Shown piece after piece: positions 46,970 through 60,500 of a DNA stretch of 64,000 nt (position 1 is the stretch's first letter; each line of letters opens with the position of its first letter). A program made the position numbers and the translations under genes. Origin of the DNA: Guillardia theta CCMP2712. Lineage: Eukaryota; Cryptophyceae; Pyrenomonadales; Geminigeraceae. The stretch is taken from positions 115,859-179,858 of the forward strand of contig NW_005434558.1 of assembly GCF_000315625.1 (NCBI RefSeq). The letters are read 5' to 3'. Below the pieces are notes generated by a model. That model did not search any database, was not told where the DNA came from, and saw only the letters and a list, made by a program, of their open reading frames with translations.

Positions 46970-49126
46970 ATGGCGACCAGGAGGAGCGGAGGGGGCGAAG
47001 CCCCGGTCGTCTACCCTGTCGGCATGTTCATGCTCATGCTGGCCTTCATCGTCCTCCTCACTCACACCTTCCGCCTCCCCGCAATCCCTCCAGCTCTTCT
47101 TGTCGGGATCATAGCTGGTGCTGCTGAGCTGGACAAGCGCATGAACCTAGAGGCGCCGGTCATCGCAGCTCTCATCGAGCTGGGAGTTGTTCTCCTCTTA
47201 TTCTTTGCAGGCCTTTCCACTGATTACGTTTCTCTTGTGCATCACTACAACACCTCTTTCTGGTTTGCTCTGATTCAGATCATAGTTCGAACCGCCATCT
47301 TCGCCGCCCTTGCCGCTGGCTCTGGTCTAAGTCAGACGGTGGAGGCAGTGATCTTCTTTGGGCTCACCTGCTCCTTCTCTTCGACCCTGATGACCGTCCA
47401 GAATCTGCAGATGAGAGGGGAGATGAGAACTCTGCACGGGCGGATCCTGCGAGGCAGCTGCGTCTTCAAGGAGTTGATATCCTCCTTCATCATAGCCATC
47501 ATCTTCGCCTTTTTCCAAGCTCGAGTCATGTTCCACTCCATGGCCACCGAGACCAGCGCCAGGAGAGGGGAAGTCAACGCCACCTCGACAGACGTGGCGA
47601 GTGATGGCTCGCACAAGAAAGATCAACTGGGGACTGAAATAGGAAAGGCCATTGGGATATACGTGCTGGTTTGCCTTATCTTGTACGGCCTTCACAGATT
47701 ATGTCTTGAGCGGGTCTTCAAGTTCTTCTCCAAGGACAGCGAGCTTCTCTTCATAGGGATCATGGCGTACGATCTGGGAGTCGGCGCTCTGGGATTTCTT
47801 GCCGGCTTCTCCCCTATGGCATGCTCGTTCCTTGCGGGGTTGAGCGCCGCGTTTCTCAAGCAGCGAGTGAGGATCGAAAACAAGGTGTCGTCGCTCAAGG
47901 ACTTTGGCATGATCACTTTCTACTTCATGATGGGGATCTACGTGCAGCTCGATGCTGCCTCCTTCGGTCGGCTCGTTCCATGGTCTATCATCATCTGCTT
48001 CATCATCACCATCGTGCTCCCCGTCCTGTTCTGGGTCTTTGGAGCCGCGATGGGCCTCAAAGGGAGAACGACTTTCATGATCTGCAACACTTTCAATTCC
48101 ATGGGCGAAACCTCGTTGATCATGCAGAGCCTTGCTTATCATGCTGATATCTTTGACCGGGACCAGTACATCGTCCTCCTCCTTTCCTCTCTCTTCTCCA
48201 TGGTCTTGGGGTGGATCCTCCAGACGTATCAAGTCGAGGTGCTGTCTTGCAATGCCCTCCTGCTTTCTGTCGCTGACCAGGCGTGTTGCATCTGCAGATC
48301 TACAACCGTGTCAAGTTTCTGTTAGTGGCATTAGAGAACGTGACGGCCGAAGAAACAGAGAGGGAGAAGAAATTCTCCTACAAAGATCACATTGTCCTCT
48401 TAGGATTCAACGAGTCTGGGCTTGAGATTGCAAATCACTTCCTTGAAAAGGTTTCCAGCTCTTCTCACTCTTCTTCCGTTTTGATAGTTGATCTCCTCAG
48501 TCTTCATGACTATTGCTTGTCTTTCCCTTCCTTCCTCTCTTCCCTATCTTGTGCTAAAGTCCGAATGGCAGAAACGAGACGTCCTAATGCTCGATCTCGA
48601 CCCAAGTTTGCATCGAACGATGCTCACTTCGTTCTGTGGAGCTGATGCCAGCTCGCACGGTGACGAGGAGCACGCAAAAGCTCACTTCGGCACCAACATC
48701 TTCCCCGTGTATGCTGATCCGGAGAGCGAGCTTTCATGGCATCGCTACAGGCTCAGATCGGCCTCCCTTGTTGTCTGCTGCACTATTGACCGCGACCCGA
48801 AGCCTCTGTGCAAGTACATGAAGGGAAGCAATGCGACACTCATGGTAATCACCAACAGCAACGAGGAGGCCAAAGTCCTCTATGACCTTGGGGTACACTA
48901 CGCCATTCAGCAAGAGTACCTTGCGGCGCTAGAGGTCAGCATCATTCTCAAGGAGGAATATCAGGAGAGCAGCAAGGCTGACAGGTCAAGGCTCCTTCCC
49001 TTTCTTCTCTGCAATGTTCTGACAGGGTCTCACAGCTTGTTCGTCAAGAGGAGACAAAGTCACCAGGAGGAGCTCAAGGAGGAGCAAGAAAGTCACATCC
49101 GCCGGAAAATTGGCGAGTTTATGTGA
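46970..49126 (+). CDS. CPA2/KefB-type cation:proton antiporter with RCK-like domain
   Basis: Probable K+(Na+)/H+ antiporter. Exons 46970-48238, 48298-48450, 48560-49126; 662 residues, phase 0 at both joins. The first 420 residues form the exchanger domain with about 12 helices (start VYPVGMFMLMLAFIVLLTH; LIELGVVLLLFFAGLSTD is the CPA2 hallmark; FLAGLSAAFLKQR and NTFNSMGETSLIM late). After a linker comes a nucleotide-binding, TrkA-N-like part: DHIVLLGFNESGLEIANHFL (Rossmann glycine motif with changes) and DVLMLDLDP, then ATLMVITNSNEEAKVLYDLG. This matches bacterial KefB/KefC and plant KEA order. No plastid presequence is visible at this start, though an upstream exon cannot be excluded. Confidence 0.9.
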
Positions 49127-49510
49127 GAACAATGTGAAATGGTTGTCCACGATGTTTTACGGTTTTAATGATACATGTCTAATGGTTTCATTCGAGCATT
49201 TCTTTGTACAAGGCTCTATCTTCATGGTTCAGAGTTTCCTCCCAGCAGGAAGAAAAGAATCTGCAACACGAGCTTCAGGTCGGGAGGAAAAGGATGGTCG
49301 TCATCTCGTTACCAAGGCGTATTTCATGAGCCCCATGTTTGCATCCTGCAAGCATGGGGAGCATGAGAACTCAAAATTTCCATTAACTTTCAACCTTCTC
49401 CTTGTCGTCCTGCACCTCCGCCTGCACTTTGGGTTTCAGCGGCGCGTCTGTCCACCTCACGATCCTGTCCCTGCCCATTCACTGCATTCAGCTTGACAGA
49501 ACAGCATCAA
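49127..49510. other. Intergenic between convergent genes
   Basis: 3' flanks of the antiporter and of the small plastid-type protein gene. No further feature seen. Confidence 0.45.
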
Positions 49511-50193
49511 CTAGCTCCAGTCGAACCTCCAGCTCATGCTCCAGGAGCTCTCGTCCTGCCTCACGGTGAGCATGTACATCAGGACGGCAAAGGTTGCAAT
49601 CACCGTCTCCTTGTTGAGATGGTCCATCACCCAACCGGGGAAGCCATTATCTGATGGCAGGCAGCTCATAACCTTCCCACCACACGAGAGCAATGCGCAG
49701 TACCTTCTGTCATGATCCGCACAGCGATGCACGACAACAACCAGATGCTGTTCGTTGAGTCACCTCGCATGCTCTTCCCTCCTCCCCTCACAACCAACCT
49801 GACAGGGAAGTGCGAAGGGGAGTATCCTAGGAGCAGGTAGAAGGCTGCCATCGCCGATCCCAGCGTGGCATCCCGCGCGCCGATGGCGAGGACGAGGTCC
49901 ATCACCTTCCTGCGTCGCTGCTCGTTGCTCAGCTCGTGCACGTGGAAGTTGCGGAGGGAGGAGGAGTCGATCTTCTGCGTCTGCTGGGGCAGGAAGGACA
50001 TAGAGGACGCCTTTCTCACGATCCATTGCGTCTTCTGGGGTTTGAACGCCTGCGATGCAAGCTGGAGCACACCGCACCTTTGCAGCTTGAGTGCTCTGGT
50101 CGATTGGGGCAGGAGGGGTTGGAAAGCAAAGGCCCCAAGGAAGGTAGATACAAGGAGGGCAAGGAGGAGCTGATATCGCAGCATTGGGCACAT
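49511..50193 (-). CDS. Small plastid-targeted membrane protein of unknown function
   Basis: Exons 50193-49799 and 49706-49511, intron 92 bases; 196 residues. The start MCPMLRYQLLLALLVSTFLG (or the second Met at 50184) is a signal peptide ending GAFAF before QPLLPQ, again a Phe-containing plastid-import motif. The mature part is basic, then has LGSAMAAFYLLLGYSP (first helix) and NKETVIATFAVLMYMLTV (second helix). No family recognised. Confidence 0.7.
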
Positions 50194-52073
50194 CTGCAGG
50201 AAGAATCACTCAATGCAAGGGGATTAAATGTCAGTAGCATCTCTTCCTGCATTTTCTGCATTTCATTTCAGGAGATCTCTCACGCTCTCATTTCAACCTC
50301 AACAAATTTCATCGTCTCACTCCCAACAAAGATCTTCTAGCATGCAGCACAATTCAACCTCTCCATACAACTTTCATTCATCCCTGCCTCTTTCCTGCGA
50401 TTTAGGTTCTGATCTCAAGAGAAAGTGAACGGGAGGTCATGCAGTCTGTCATCTCCATTCCTGCCTTCACTTCATTTCTGATGATTCCTACAACCTGACC
50501 TTGGCTTCAACTTTCTCTCTCCGTGCATTCCTCCTTCTCTTCTCTCATCTTCAACCGGAGTCGATCTCCTCGGCCCCAATTACGTGATCCGCCTACCATT
50601 CTGTAGCTCCCATTGGCAGAGCAAGGACAGCCATTCAGCCTTCTCCACCAGCTCTCTGACACCATCCTGACACTAGCTGCTACGACATGAATCGCAAACT
50701 CATCGTATCCTCTCATCGTTCGCCCCCCCCCCCCAAAAACCCCCCCTGTTGTTGGAGCCAACCATACCAATATTTGCCACTCGCACCCTGAAGGAACGCC
50801 GTTCCCCGACACAATTCCCGAAATTGTACTTTGATTTTCAATGATTATTTTCAAATAATGAATGGTTCTTTGTAATGACTTGAAATGTGGGTCAAAAACA
50901 CTGACCTTTGTTTCAGTATTTACTCCAAATATTATTGAATTAGAACCCCTTCTGAAAATTTAATACTCTTTGGCTACTTTTTTTTCTGTGCCACCCCTTT
51001 ATTCAATTTAACATTGCATTGGTGCTTAATAGTGAAAATACTCGTTATTAGCGGATGAACATCTATATGAAAGAATTAACAATAGCTGAAATTTCATTGG
51101 AAATTAAAGAAAGTTATTCTATTAATCTATTTCCTGTTTAATAGCTCACCGGACTTATCGACCGACCGTTTCCTGTTTTTTTTCTTTTCAGAAAATACTA
51201 CCCCCACCCTCCTCTGATGACCCCAGTTTTCACCCTACCCTCTCAAATATCTATTTTCACCGGTTATTTTCCACACTCACAACACCGTGTACCCCAAATG
51301 TAATAGAAACATGGACCCACCCTTATGAAACTACACCACAGCACTTAACAAAGTACTGTTGGGTGGGGTCAATCTTCCTCATGGGGTGCATCATGGGAGA
51401 AGTAGGGGGTAAAACATCTCAAAATAGGGGGTGGGGTAGTGACAATGAGGTTGATGGAGACTGTACGGGAGATCCAGGAGACTCTTTATAATAGTTGTAG
51501 CATGCTTATAACAATTTAAAAGGGTCTCAACCGACGCGGTGATTGTACGAGGATACCGGTCATCCTCTGGGCCTCCAGCCGTACCAGGGTCGGTCGCACT
51601 TGCCGGGCCCGGGCCGGGATGCCCCGGGCCCGGGCCGGGGAATTTAGAGTGACGAGATGCTCGTTTGGAAAGTGCATGGCAGGCAGAGCAGGGGGCGGGT
51701 AGCGAGGAGAGCGTGAAGGAAGGGAAGGAGAATGACGGAATGTAAGGGGAGAGAGGACGAAAACTGATGGCGATGAGAATGGTAGGGGGTAGAACGCAAA
51801 AAGTGCCTTTTAGGCCGAGGTTATTACGTTTCAAGTTATGCAATAAGAAGAGGATACGTTGTAAGGGCCAAAGGAGTGGAAGCGGGAGACAAGAATAAGC
51901 TCAAGAGCATTGTCAAGAGCATGAAAAAAGCAAGGATAAGAATGTCGCTCTGGGCAAGGGCAAAGACCAGAGCAAGTAAAAGTGCATGAGCAAGTGCAAG
52001 TGCATGAGCAGCCAGGTTGTGGTGTCTTCGTAACGTATCACTACCAGGGTCTCGTCACCCTCCTGCATGAAAG
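50194..52073. other. Intergenic: AT-rich block, C-rich tract, GC island, purine-rich block
   Basis: Bases 50860-51130 are AT-rich. Bases 51190-51330 carry TACTACCCCCACCC words and 51360-51440 their G-rich counterpart (GTGGGGTAG), so the tract is partly inverted around about 51345. Bases 51540-51650 are a GC island (CCCGGGCCGGG words). Bases 51650-52020 are purine-rich with AGCAAGAGCA-like repeats. No gene is supported. Confidence 0.5.
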
Positions 52074-52671
52074 ATGGGATTCAGGAGGAGGCAGCTGCAT
52101 AAGAGGCTGCAGACAGGAGAGGAGGAGAACTTTTATGACGATGGATTCCAGCAGGTGAGGTCTTACATCAGTGACGTGAATAACTGTGAGTGTAGGCGGA
52201 GGAAGGAGCGAGCAGGAGGGAGAAGAAAGGCCTGCATGTCAGACATTCCTCTCGATCCGCCATAGACTGGCTGGTGATACATCACTTGTGGGATTTGCGG
52301 GTGGTGACTGACGAAGGGGTTGTATTAGATCCCGTCAGTGGCGTTCTTTGCTCTACTGCTCGTGTTTCTGTTCCTTTGCATTCGCACGTTCCTCCGTGAC
52401 TTCTGGTAGCCTCCTTCATCCCTGCCTCTGCCCTCATCCTCTTCTCTAGTGTCAAGGTAGCTGCCTTTACTCTTCTGCTTCAATCCATAAAACACTGCTG
52501 CTGTCCACCGTCTCTAGGTACTCTCGAGCGAAGCAGTTCGAACGGTGTGCGCAGGTCTGCCTGCTGGAGGGAGGGCAAGCCAGCCTCAGGTCAGCAGCTT
52601 CTTCTTCAAGTCATCGTCTGCAGCTCCGCAAGTCAGAGTCCTCTCCTCTGAAGTCCTCAGCTCACCGCTAA
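52074..52671 (+). CDS. Small single-pass membrane protein
   Basis: Exons 52074-52154, 52329-52405, 52518-52671; 103 residues, all phases fit. A basic N-terminus (MGFRRRQLHKRLQTGEEENF) precedes one helix, IPSVAFFALLLVFLFLCI, then RTFLRDFWYSRAKQFERC and a Ser-rich basic tail. The last exon overlaps the 3' end of the WD40 gene on the other strand by 86 bases. No family recognised. Confidence 0.55.
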
Positions 52672-52927
52672 CAAAGAATAACGATCCTTTCTGCCTTCCG
52701 GAGCAGATCAGCACACCCGAGGATGAGTCGACCTGTGTTGGGAGGGGGAGGAAAAAGGAAAGAAAGACAGAAAGAGAAACCGAGGGAGAAAGAGGGGAGG
52801 AGCAAGGAGTGGGAGAGAGGGAAAAGGGAAGTTAGCGTCAGTTAGTTGGAACACTTCACACAACAACACCGTGACGAAAACATTCTCGTCACCAACCCAA
52901 TATGAAAATGTAGACTTTTGTCCACAC

Positions 52928-52963
<36 letters not shown>

Positions 52964-55948
52964 TCACATAACAATACCAGCACTTGAGGACTCACCACGG
53001 CTGAGGAGATGGGGATGGTCGGCGTGGTTGAGATGATGAAGAGGCAGGATGCCTCAGGCAACTTGCCCGGCACGATCTTGGGCATCTCCCACACTCGGAT
53101 GGTAGTATCCTCCGATGCAGAGATCACCTAGTGAAACGTATGAGGGAGAGAAGAGCAAGGAAAGCTAACAAAGATTTCGCGAGCGAGGAGCGGAAGAAGT
53201 GAGGAAGGTCGAGCTGGCATCTGCGGGAATACAGGACGAGGGCAAGGAGACGGAGGTACAGTGGGAGAGGAACGAAGGAAGCAAGAGGGGTGCAGACGAC
53301 GGACAAGGATTGTGATTGCGATGGGCAAGATAGAGAGGAGAAGACAGAAATGCATTCTTACCTTAGTCTCAGCTGGATTGAGAGCCACTGAGTGAACGGC
53401 TCCTTCATGCCCCTTGGAAAGCAGATTAGGAAGCAGATCAAGTCAAGGAGAAGGAACAAAAAGAAGACGAGGGAGGGCGAGACCGAAGGCGAGTCTCCGG
53501 AGAGCATCTTACCTCGAAGACGTGCAGGGAGCTGTCCCAGTCGAAGAGGACGGTGCCATCATCCCGCTCAATCCGGTAGACCTGACGATCGAGAAAACGT
53601 GAGCGTATGAGCTTAGGAGGAGGAGGTTTCAGTGGGTTGAGTCAGGTGGATCAGGAGGAGAGAGGAGTGAGGAGAGAGGGAGTACACTCCTCGTCTTGCT
53701 TACCGGGTTTCGCATCCTCTCGCTGAACGAGCACAACGTCCTCTTGATCCTCTTCGCCGGGATGTGACGCACATCTGAGAAGCTGTCAGGACAGCAGAGC
53801 CTCATCCAAGAGCAGGTACCGCATTGCTGGCGGAAGAAGAAGCCTGTCTCGGAGAACCTGATCTTCAATTTGATGATCTACATGTGTGGCGTTACGAATG
53901 TTCTGTCGCACCGCAACAACAAGGCATCCTCACCTCGTCTGTCTCAAGCTCCATGCTATCTTCCGTCTCCCCGGGCGTCATTTCATCCTCGATCGAGAGG
54001 ATGGAGTAGCCTGCTCCAACGGGATCAACATAGCGCACAGAGCCCTGCACGAGCAGAGCACCGGCTGTTCCTTCAGCGAAGCGATCGTCAAGCACCATGT
54101 CGGTATTGACAGTATTCTAAACAGAGAGGGTGAGAAAAATAACGTCTCCTCCTCTTTGTCCCTCCGGTCCTCTTCTACCTGCCCATCCCAGAATCGGATG
54201 GTCCCGTCATCGCCGCAAGAGATCAGAGTGGCTGATTTGGATGCCCAAATCACGGAGTTGACAGACCTGCCGAAGTCTCAGCGGCATAGCTTCAAGGCAG
54301 TGGCAAAAACAGGACGGAAGAGACAACAGACGACGGGCTATCGACTCTGACCAACGAGCTCAGAGGTTTCTTACCCTTGATGCCCCTTGAGGGTGCGCAG
54401 CCAACCGCTTGACGTGTAGACGATCTCTCCGTTGTCCACGTTGACGTATTGAAACCTTGATTAGTTGTCAGACAATCTAACAAGCAGCCAATCAAGTCTC
54501 AAGACACCGCGCTTCCAATTGTCTTCCCCACCCATCATAGTCCTGCAGCTTGCAGAGCCTCATTGGAGCGGAGAACTCCTACCATCACATGTCATTCCTT
54601 GCACCTTCAGCAGCCGGATCCTACGTCTCTCTCCCATCGGAACCTCTGCTCCGAACCATCCGTGATAAGTTCATCCTGCCCAACATCAAGGGAGGTTCGA
54701 GAGAGGACAGCAGCGCGGATTCATCCTACCTCCATGTGAAGGTGGGAAATATGCCGCAATGCAGGTATGTGCATCTTGGAGCGGTTCTGAGCGTTAGCAC
54801 TGATGTCGACAGAGATCAGATCCGGCAGCATGACGGTGCAGGCATCACAAGCACCTGAATCCCATGTCCACCAGCGGCTCGCCGTTCTCAACATCCCACA
54901 CCCTGATGGTCCCATCCATGCTTGAAGAAACCAGCGACCTAGTTACCAGTGTGTCAGGCGATCCGAGAGCAACAAGGCACAGATCATACTTGTCATCGGC
55001 AGAGAACTGCACCGAGGTGACAAACGCCCAGTGTCCCGTCAAGACGCACTTCTCCCGGACCCACTTCTTCCCGTCGTCCATCACCTTGAGCTGGCTGACG
55101 CGAATGATCGGCTTGTCTCCCCCGCCCGATGCCAGCATGAGAGGGTTCTGATTCGCCCATGTCACGCAGGTGACAAACGAGTCGTGCGCAGAGGTCGAGG
55201 CAATCTCCTTGAACCCAGAGCATTCAAAGAGCCTTAGGTACTTGTCCTGAGAGCCGGTTGCCAGCATCGTCCCATTGCAGTTGAAAGCAACCCCACACAT
55301 CGGGAGGCGGCTCGGAGTCCCCAGAGTCCGAATGAACGCTCCTGAATGAGCGTTGAACATGTTCACCTCTCCGCTCTTGCACGCCGTCACCAGCTGGTTC
55401 GACCCAGGGTAGATCGACACCTTGGTGATGGGCATCTCGTGGCCCTCAACACACCTCACGTTGATGGTCGAGCTTGCACTCTTGACACAGTCGTACAGCG
55501 CCCACATGCCGTCATTGACCTTGTGTGAGAACTGAGCGAACGGAGGAGGGTCGAAAGTTGGAGCGCTCTCTGCTCCCTTGCTGTCTCCCTTCTCCTCGGT
55601 GAGGCTCTCGAGCCCTTGCAAAAGTTCTTTCGGGGTTGTCTTCTCGCTCTCCCTCCTGATGAGCTCCGCCATCCCCTCGGTAGACAGAGACTTGGAGAAG
55701 ATAGGATCCTGCCGCTGGGAGAGCTTCTTCGGATGGAATGACCCTACGCTGCTGCTGTTGCTAGACGAGTCCGATGGCGTCCTTTGTGCCGAGCCGTGCT
55801 GTTTGCTCTTGTCCGAGAAATCCAAGCTCCGAGGAGCCTCGACAGCAGAGTTCTGACTCATATCCTCCTCTGACCCGCTCCCAGCCTGGCTCGACTTTCT
55901 CTTCTCCCCCTGGTCCTTGGCTTTGAGCTTACTAGATTTCACCCCCAT
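52586..55948 (-). CDS. WD40-repeat protein with N-terminal myristoylation signal
   Basis: Large scaffold-type protein. The first exon (55948 to about 54882) starts MGVKSSKL, a fit to the N-myristoylation consensus (Gly2, Ser6), followed by a Ser-rich, charged 130-residue part. WD40 blades follow: CVEGHEMPITKVSIYPGSN, PSRLPMCGVAFNCNGTMLAT, SAHDSFVTCVTWANQNPLM, TGHWAFVTSVQFSADDKYD, SMDGTIRVWDVENGE. About ten short exons add more blades and insertions: NRSKMHIPALRHIS, MRLCKLQDYDGFQY, GHQGSVNSVIWASKS with CGDDGTIRFWDGQ, a linker with IEDEMTPGETEDSMELETD, VYRIERDDGTVLFDW, GHEGAVHSVALNPAETK, SASEDTTIRVWEM. The last exon VDSSSGVLICSGRQKGSLFF ends at 52586. The joins near 54530-54845 are the least certain. 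Confidence 0.8.
52927..52963. repeat. CAT trinucleotide repeat in a WD40-gene intron
   Basis: Twelve uninterrupted CAT units, in an intron near the 3' end of the WD40 gene. Confidence 0.9.
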
Positions 55949-57568
55949 ACTGCTATCAATTCCTGAACAACAGCAACGGCCCGGGACTTTGACGGGTGGT
56001 CACGATCGATCGCCCCCAAGAGTGCTGCACCAAGAAACAAGAAAGCTTGATCCCGAGGAAGAAGAAATGCCACGTAGTGCTTTCACAAGCAAATGATCAT
56101 CTCATGTAGCTCCTTCAGTGAAGAAGTCAGTCCAAGAGAGTGTAAATAGCAAGCTTCGTTCAAACATACAAACTCTATCTCACTTGCAACTACAACATAC
56201 TGGTACGATTTTCCATATACCCATCAGTGCGAGGATTGTAAGAAAATGTCAACAGGCATTCACTTTGCTCATCATATTCCCGCGCCTATAAAAGATCGCA
56301 CATCGCATGTTACAGCAAAGCACGGCATTAGAGGCTGCAACTCAGCAAGAATATCACGTACGATTCTACTTTTCTCAACAAGATAATCTTGCTCTCATCT
56401 TTCAGATAGGATGTGTGCTATTAAGCACGCACGACTCTGCGAAGGAAGTACATCTCTACAACTCCGCTTCAAGGAAACACAGCTTCCAATCGCATGAACT
56501 GACATCTTCCCGCCTGTCCATCTTACACATCATTGCAATCGTCTACCTCTCCTTCCGGTCAACAAGCGCCCTTCACCTGTCCTGTCCTTCTCCAGCCGCT
56601 GACCCTTCCTTCCTATCAACCCTGCCGACATCACATCGCGTTGATCCCTCATCCCCACACATTTCGCGGCAATATTAACTAAAACGACAGCGAAAATGCT
56701 TTTTCTGGTACTATATTTACAATAGTTAAAACTTTTACTACCATGTCGACTTATACGCATTTCCACTGGTAGCTTAAAGTTTCCGCAAGTTGTACGAACT
56801 CATCAAGAGACAATAACTTTAAAAGTATGTTTGTACCAGATCAATGCCAGGTACATAAGTTGAGTAAAGAACTTTGCAGGGTTGCCTGCGTGAACGCACT
56901 GTTCCGTATGGCAACCCCACTTCTTGAACCTTTTTATCAAATTTCCTTTTGACCTTCACATATTTTATATGTATAAATTTGAAAATTAATAAGACATTTT
57001 GAAGATATTGTCCCAAGTTTGATGTTTACCCCTCAGGTAGACCAACCTTGTCAAAACGTCCACATATTGCAACGATTCGAAGCGACGCTGACATGGACAC
57101 GGACTTTTAAAACTATGATCTATAAAATTGTTTTACAAGACGGTTATATCGCAGCGTTGTTGCAACCGTAGCCTTCAGCAACGGTCCTTGCGTCTTTGAA
57201 ACCGATCACGAGTCACTATGTAACGGTTTTAACGTTCTGAAACTTGTGGCGGCCACGACAGTATGGCGGGAATTGTGGTAGGTTGAGGGGAGAGAAGGAG
57301 AAAAGTGAAGCAGAGAGCGAAGGAGACAGCAAGGAGAGGCAAGAAAATCATTTCAAGACAGAGCAGGATGCAAACAATGTCGTCGAGAAATGTGCAACAT
57401 GGCGGATAAGCAAGGACTGCAGACAAGGTGATGGCGGTAATAGCGTGTTTCACGGTTCCCCTGCGGTAGAGGGATTGGCTCATCGCTCAATTGGCATCGT
57501 ACCATCGTGCTGCTATCTTGTCAAATTTCTCCCCGGACAGGATAAGTTCTTAAATTGACTACAAGAAG
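55949..57568. other. Intergenic between divergent genes
   Basis: Holds a TATA-like box at 56287, a chance or real 123-codon frame after it (56307-56678, no family recognised), AT-rich sequence at 56690-57180, and GC-rich flank of the next gene. Confidence 0.4.
56287..56294 (+). promoter_or_regulatory. Possible TATA box (TATAAAAG)
   Basis: A perfect TATAAAAG after a GC-rich CGCGCC. The first ATG is only 13 bases downstream, too close to be used if transcription starts about 30 bases after the box, so the target gene is unclear. Confidence 0.25.
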
Positions 57569-60500
57569 ATGAAGCAGCCAAATACGAGGATCTCGCCCCG
57601 TCGTCTCCTTCTCTTCTTCGCAATACTTCAATTGCAGGGGTTTTGCTTCTGTCAGCTAGGTACCTGCTGCTTGTCAGCCTGTCGTTTGTCCTCTCCTGTG
57701 TGACAAGCGTGCGCAGGAAGTGATGGTTTCCCCATCAAGCTAGAAGAGACCCCTCCCGGCTTCGGGTTCCATGACGGACTGAAGCTCGCGCCTGACATGG
57801 AGGAGGAGCAGTATGATCCCCTTCCCAAGTTGAGCTCCTTGCAAGGTGGGTCGCTTGACATAGCAGCATCCGCTTCACCCACTTGACGCTGAATTGATAG
57901 AGGACATGCGAGCCCCGCCAACCCTTCAGGACTCACCCGCAAGCTCGTTTCTTGACCGAAGATCGGATCCCCGAAGTCAGTTTGGGAGCCAAGGAGAGGG
58001 AATTGAGGACATGTCCTCGTTTTTCAAGCAGCGAGACTCGTCCCCTGGCAGCTTCTCCATGCCGGACAACGACTTCACCCCCTCGGGTCTCGCGCCTGAC
58101 CCTGAGCCAGCCGTTGGAGGTGGACAATGTTACTTTTTCACGATCCCCCCTCACGACTATCTAGGCAAGATGAAAGGGATTCCTGCAGATGATTCGTCGC
58201 TGGCAAAGGAAGTAAGCATGCTGTCGCCCCGTCTTGTAGTTCTCTAGCCATCTTCTCCTCTGCTCCTCTTGGCGACTCTCCTGCTGCTGTATCTGATGAT
58301 CACTTGTCAGACAACCAGTCGCAGCAAGAAAGACGCTGCTGCCTTCCAAAAGCGAGGTGGGAATGAGAGGAGAGCGAATCAGTCGTTTGAATCCGTCCCG
58401 GCTGGCAAGGTGAGATGAGGGGTTTCTCCTGGTGCAATGATGAGCGGAGGTTTCCTGTTTGAGCCCTTCACCTCATTTGAATGTGCATGTATCCTGGATA
58501 GCAAGTTGACTCTGTTTGTGATGGGATTGTTTTTCATTGCAGAGGAAAACCAAAGATGCATCGCGTGACAGAGAAACGAAGAAGGTCCTTCCTTGTCTTG
58601 CTTTTGATTTTGAACATGACTTGCTGCCAGACATCGCTGGACGACCTTGATTTCCTGACAAGCGCTCTGCCCGAGGATGTACCGGCAGAGCAGGAGAAGG
58701 TGTCGACGCTCCATGGGGCTAACGTTTCTTTTGATCCTTCACGCAGCAGGCACAAGCTGGGGAACAGTCGAGCTGGTGGTCAAACCTATTTGGGTCCTCC
58801 TCCGCTTCCTCCTCCTCCGCTTCCTCCAAGACGGAAGTGAAAGACCGCAAGGTCTTGAACGCTTGTTTTGCATGGTCAAACTTTCTCACGAGCTGCGGGC
58901 CAGCAGGCAGGCAAGCAAGAGAGTCAGAGGCCGGCGGCTGAGAAGCCGAAGGCCGAGGGGCAGGAGAGGAAGGGGAAGGAGCAGGAGGCGACCAACGAGG
59001 TCAAGAAGAGCCAGCAAATGTCTGACGATGCTATCGCCGAGATGTACAAGAGGTTGTCTGCAGCTGCAAAGGATCCAGCACCTGCCTCGCCCTCTCCATC
59101 AGCATCAGCATCGTCAACAACAACATCAGCCTCTTCCCCTTCCCCGCCCCCATCCCCCTCGTCTCCCGCAACGTCAAGAAAGCAGAAAACAGTCCCGAAC
59201 GCGCCTCCTGCACCTCCAGGCTCTCCTGTAGAGGATCCTCTCGCTGCTGCGGGTAGCTTGCACGGGTATCCGCATGAAGCTGCTGCTGTGGAGAGTGACT
59301 GCTGCGAGCAGGCAAGAGACGGGAAGGGGAGCAGCTGGCAAAGAGGCTGAGATCTCTCAAGGTAGATTCCTCCTGATAGCATACGCTTCCCTCAACCTCT
59401 TGTTCGCCCTTTCCCCGTACTCCTTCCTGCCTACCTCTCGACCGCTCTTGCTCCCTCCACATTGACCCCTTGTGCAGAAGAACGGTTTTGCAAGGAGATT
59501 GCAGGGCCGTACGCGATGTTCGACAAGAAGGAAGGTATCGGCTCGTAGCCGCTGCGTCGGTGTGCTGACGCCTTCTCAGGGGCATGTAGGTGCCAAGACG
59601 GCTACGAGGAGGACGAGAGGGGGAAGTGCGTAAGACAGAAAAAGGCCGACAAAAGGATGAAGGAGGGAGGAAAGGCCTCAGCTGGGGTTCCAGCAGGAGG
59701 CCCAGCTCCGGGTGCAGGAGGAAAGGGGGGAGGAGATCCTCTCGAGTTCCCCGTGAGGTCCGGTCGGAAGAAGCAGGCGACTGGTATAGCCGAGGAGGAG
59801 GAGGAAGAGGAGGAACTCCTGACGGGCTGCACAGCAGAGGAGGAGACCCTTGTGAAGTCGGAGGCGCCCAGTGACCTTTACCTCAACTTTGACACGCAGA
59901 CGTCAAGAGATCCAACGTAAGATCGATACTCATCATCGCATTTACCACCATCATCTCACTCCTTTTCACCCTCTCAATCCTGTTCCAGCTTCTTTCTAGT
60001 CCTTGGCATTGTCCTTGACTTGTTTGTTCATGCTTCTAGTCATCGTTTGTTCAGTTTCTACCCCCATCATCACACCCTCTGTTCCTTCCTATTCTTTCTT
60101 GACGGCTGTCTGCAGACTGCAGCATTCTCGAAGACGTAACCTCTCCTCGTCTCCCCCTCCACCAGCTTGTTGAGTTTTTGTGATTTTGCAGCTGAGGAAG
60201 GAAAATCTAGTGGGGAAAGGAAGAGAAGGCCGAGGCCTCCCAATCAGGTTCCGAGGGTACATGATGAATGCTAAGGACTCAAACTTACAGCAGGAGAGCG
60301 TCGCTCCTCCCAAGTCAGGAAGGAAAAGGATTCCTGCGCCCCCTCCTCTGGTGCGGACAATCATCTTCCATCCCCGTCCCAACAACTTGTGTCTACTGTA
60401 TTTCTCTTTCCCGTTAGCTACACGAACAAACGATACTTTCTTCCTTCTTCCTCCTCCTATTCCTCCTCCTCCTCTTCTTCCTCCTCCCCTTCCCCTCTCC

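Noticed and set aside
47699-48232. 177-codon minus-strand frame
   Set aside because: Antisense of the KefB-type antiporter exon.
56307-56678. 123-codon frame directly after the TATA box
   Set aside because: Not listed as a gene: the ATG is too close to the box, composition is Ser/Leu/His-rich without domain, and no splice partner was found.
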